Source: DASPSM01 sp963800135
GTDB lineage: Bacteria > Planctomycetota > Planctomycetia > Planctomycetales > Planctomycetaceae
Direction: 5' to 3'
Assembly: GCA_963800135.1 (NCBI GenBank)
Contig: CAWCZR010000021.1
Location: 62,001 to 126,000, forward strand
Length of the DNA: 64,000 nucleotides
The notes under the pieces were generated by a model. That model did no database searches. It had not been told where the DNA came from and saw only the letters and a program-made list of their open reading frames with translations. The position numbers were made by a program, and so were the translations under genes. This document shows positions 62,119-64,000 of this stretch, one piece after another. The number at the start of each line of letters is the position of its first letter. Positions within the stretch are counted from its first letter, which is position 1.

Positions 62119-64000
62119 ATGGAGCAAACCCAAATCAGCGACGGGCTTAGCGCCGAAGCGTTTCTCGAATGCCTCAAAGCGAGCGGGCTCGTTTCGGGTG
62201 AGGAGCAAGAACGGGCAATGCAAGTCGCCGCCGACGCGAAGGGGAATGGCTACTTGGTCGCCCAGGCGCTGGTGGCTACCGGCGTTCTGACGCGTTTCCA
62301 GGCGTCGGCCCTCTGTGAATGCAGGCCCACGGAGCTGCGAATCGGGAATTACGACGTGCTCGATCGGCTGGGCGCGGGGGGCATGGGGACCGTCTTCAAG
62401 GCGCGACACCGTCGCATGAAGCGGATCGTGGCTTTGAAGGTCCTTTCACGCGGCTTGGCCAAGGACCAATCTTTCGTCCAGCGTTTCCAGCGCGAGGTGG
62501 AGACGATCGCTTGCTTCACTCATCCGAACATCGTGATGGCCTACGATGCGGACGAGGCCGAGGTCGGCCACTTTCTCGTTATGGAATTCGTTGACGGCCA
62601 AGACCTCGCCTCCTTGGTCCAGAAACAGGGACCTTTGAGCGTCCCTGTTGCGGTCAGCTGTCTGCTGCAGGCGGCGCGGGGACTGGAGTATGCCCACAAC
62701 CAGGGAATCATCCATCGCGACATCAAGCCGGCCAATCTGCTGCGCGACGCGGCGGGGGCCGTCAAAGTGACCGACCTGGGTCTTGCGCGCTTCGCGAGCG
62801 ATGCGGCCGCCGCCTCCGACGGGGCGATTACTCAAGCCGGTTCGATTCTGGGCACCGTCGATTACATGCCGCCCGAACAGGCCATGGACTCGACCGACAT
62901 CGACCACCGCGCGGACATTTACAGCCTGGGTGCGACACTGCACTTTCTCCTGCTTGGCCGGCCTCCGTATCACGGGGAAACCCTGATGGCGACCGTGTTC
63001 AAGCACAAGCTGGATTCCATCCCCTCGCTCACCGCGGCCCGCCCGGATGTTCCGGCCGCTCTCGACGCGGCTTTTCAACGCATGATGGCGAAGGAAGCCG
63101 GCGAACGCTTTCAGACCATGGGAGAGGTTGTCGAGACGTTGGAGGCGATCGAGACCAGCCTTCGCGGCCTGAGTGCGACGACAAGCCCTGCGCTCGCAAA
63201 TCCCGCTCACCCCGCTACGACAAGTCCCGAACTAGCCGCCAGTCGCAGTACCGAAACGAACCGTTCGATTTGGACTGGGGCGACCGATTCAACGTCTTCC
63301 TTGAGGCACGAAACGCCCGCTGTAACGCATCTCGCCACCCTCAAGGTGTTGTTGGTCGAGCCGTCGCGAACGCTGTCCGGCATGTTACGCAAATATTTAC
63401 AACACCAGGGCGTTGAGCAAATCGTCGTCGCCGCCTCAGGTCAGGAAGCGCTGGAAGCCGTTCGGACGGGACGTCCCGATACGATCGTCAGTGCCCTGCA
63501 CCTTCCGGACATGACCGGATTGCAACTGGCCCAACAGGTGCGCGCGCATTTCACGGCCGGCGCGCCGGCATTCGTCCTCATCTCCAGCGAAGCCGAAGGA
63601 GCGGAGGTCGGCCCGCTGAGTGCGTGCGGCCAGGCATTCCTCTTGAAAAAGCCGTTTACACCCGAGCAATTGCTCGACGCTCTCCACACGGTGTCGGTGT
63701 CATCGGCGCCGCAGACGCAAACGCCGCAGCGGGCCAACACATTCGATCGAGCCAGCCTGCGCGTGCTGATCGTCGATGACAGCAAGCCCGCCCGGGTGCA
63801 CGTTCGCAAGGTCCTCTCGGAGGTCGGCGTGGCCCGTTTCGTGGAGGCGGCCGATGGAGCCCAAGCGGTGGCCGCAGTCGCCAAAGAGTCCTTCGACCTG
63901 ATCGTCACTGACTACAACATGCCGTTCATGGACGGGCATGGCCTCGTCGGCTACCTGAAACAGAACCCGGCCACAGCCTCGGTGCCAATCATCATGGTCA
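62119..64000 (+). CDS. Ser/Thr protein kinase with two receiver domains, 3' end outside window
   Basis: ATG 62119 opens a frame to the window edge. After an N-terminal helical region (1-75) comes a Hanks-type kinase: glycine loop LGAGGMGTVF (84-93), Lys107, HRDIKPAN (199-206), DLG (219-221, in place of DFG) and PPEQ (251-254). After a linker, a receiver-like domain (about 409-525) lacks the phospho-acceptor: it reads VSALHLPD where Asp is expected, and starts LLVEPS instead of a DD pair. A second receiver (about 548-628+) is canonical, with VDDS and Asp599 in VTDYNMP. The kinase is probably soluble and joins one- and two-component signalling. Confidence 0.9.
   Translation, partial: MEQTQISDGLSAEAFLECLKASGLVSGEEQERAMQVAADAKGNGYLVAQALVATGVLTRFQASALCECRPTELRIGNYDVLDRLGAGGMGTVFKARHRRMKRIVALKVLSRGLAKDQSFVQRFQREVETIACFTHPNIVMAYDADEAEVGHFLVMEFVDGQDLASLVQKQGPLSVPVAVSCLLQAARGLEYAHNQGIIHRDIKPANLLRDAAGAVKVTDLGLARFASDAAAASDGAITQAGSILGTVDYMPPEQAMDSTDIDHRADIYSLGATLHFLLLGRPPYHGETLMATVFKHKLDSIPSLTAARPDVPAALDAAFQRMMAKEAGERFQTMGEVVETLEAIETSLRGLSATTSPALANPAHPATTSPELAASRSTETNRSIWTGATDSTSSLRHETPAVTHLATLKVLLVEPSRTLSGMLRKYLQHQGVEQIVVAASGQEALEAVRTGRPDTIVSALHLPDMTGLQLAQQVRAHFTAGAPAFVLISSEAEGAEVGPLSACGQAFLLKKPFTPEQLLDALHTVSVSSAPQTQTPQRANTFDRASLRVLIVDDSKPARVHVRKVLSEVGVARFVEAADGAQAVAAVAKESFDLIVTDYNMPFMDGHGLVGYLKQNPATASVPIIMV

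Overview
The window is 64 kb of high-GC bacterial DNA, most likely from a member of the Planctomycetota. This rests on gene content: a secreted FlgI-like protein, a sulfatase, a suppressor-of-fused protein, a secreted carboxypeptidase-regulatory-like protein, a zinc-ribbon membrane protein and a Ser/Thr kinase with a PPEQ-type activation segment. No rRNA, tRNA or CRISPR array was found. At least eleven genes are broken by one or more 1-2 nt indels. One of three near-identical IS630 copies differs from its sisters by a single missing C, so at least part of the pattern is recent mutation or sequence error, and broken genes should be read with that in mind.

Layout. 1-24 kb: mostly housekeeping and small accessory genes (FlgI-like, RidA, flotillin-like FloA, a FabH-like synthase, CDGSH protein, ThyX, ribosomal protein S21, BON protein, lipoprotein, NHL/beta-propeller protein, DUF2277, a zinc metalloprotease, ankyrin protein, AlkD-like protein, an ArsR-type regulator with its palindromic operator, and a partly duplicated SRPBCC gene interrupted by a DUF1579 gene). 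24-29 kb: two IS630 copies in opposite orientation flank a RibD-C/DHFR-like gene, a DUF899 gene, a gene-poor stretch and the stranded last gene of the next operon.

27.8-39.3 kb is the most interesting part. A minus-strand operon encodes a small membrane protein, a coiled-coil lipoprotein, a zinc-ribbon protein, a ubiquitin-like beta-grasp protein, a protein joining an E2-like region to a RING-like Cys-rich region, a JAMM (Mov34/MPN) protease and an E1-like ThiF protein: the parts list of a eukaryote-type ubiquitin conjugation and deconjugation cycle. Its control region has three 29-nt direct repeats, a -10 box and a strong terminator between promoter and first gene, which suggests attenuation. 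A palindrome separates the Ubl and E2 genes. IS630 copy 2 sits between the E1 gene and a last gene of unknown function. Divergently transcribed is a very large gene (three frameshifts) for a nucleoside phosphorylase-like domain, a STAND-type P-loop NTPase and a long helical-repeat region, the architecture of known anti-phage sensors. I read the block as a candidate defence island.

39.6-42.3 kb: a complete IS66 element bounded by inverted repeats and a flanking 10-nt direct repeat. 42.6-56.4 kb: an arylsulfatase, a PepSY membrane protein, a coiled-coil membrane protein, a decayed EmrB-type exporter with EmrA-type partner and type II NADH dehydrogenase, a STAS protein and a sigma-54 enhancer-binding protein with GAF domain. 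IS630 copy 3 lies just upstream of the last. 57.7-64 kb: a zinc-ribbon membrane protein with internal duplication, a 154-bp MITE-like element, a serine recombinase with hairpins upstream, and a Ser/Thr kinase joined to one degenerate and one normal receiver domain, cut by the window edge. A dispersed intergenic repeat family occurs four times between 45.5 and 61.8 kb.
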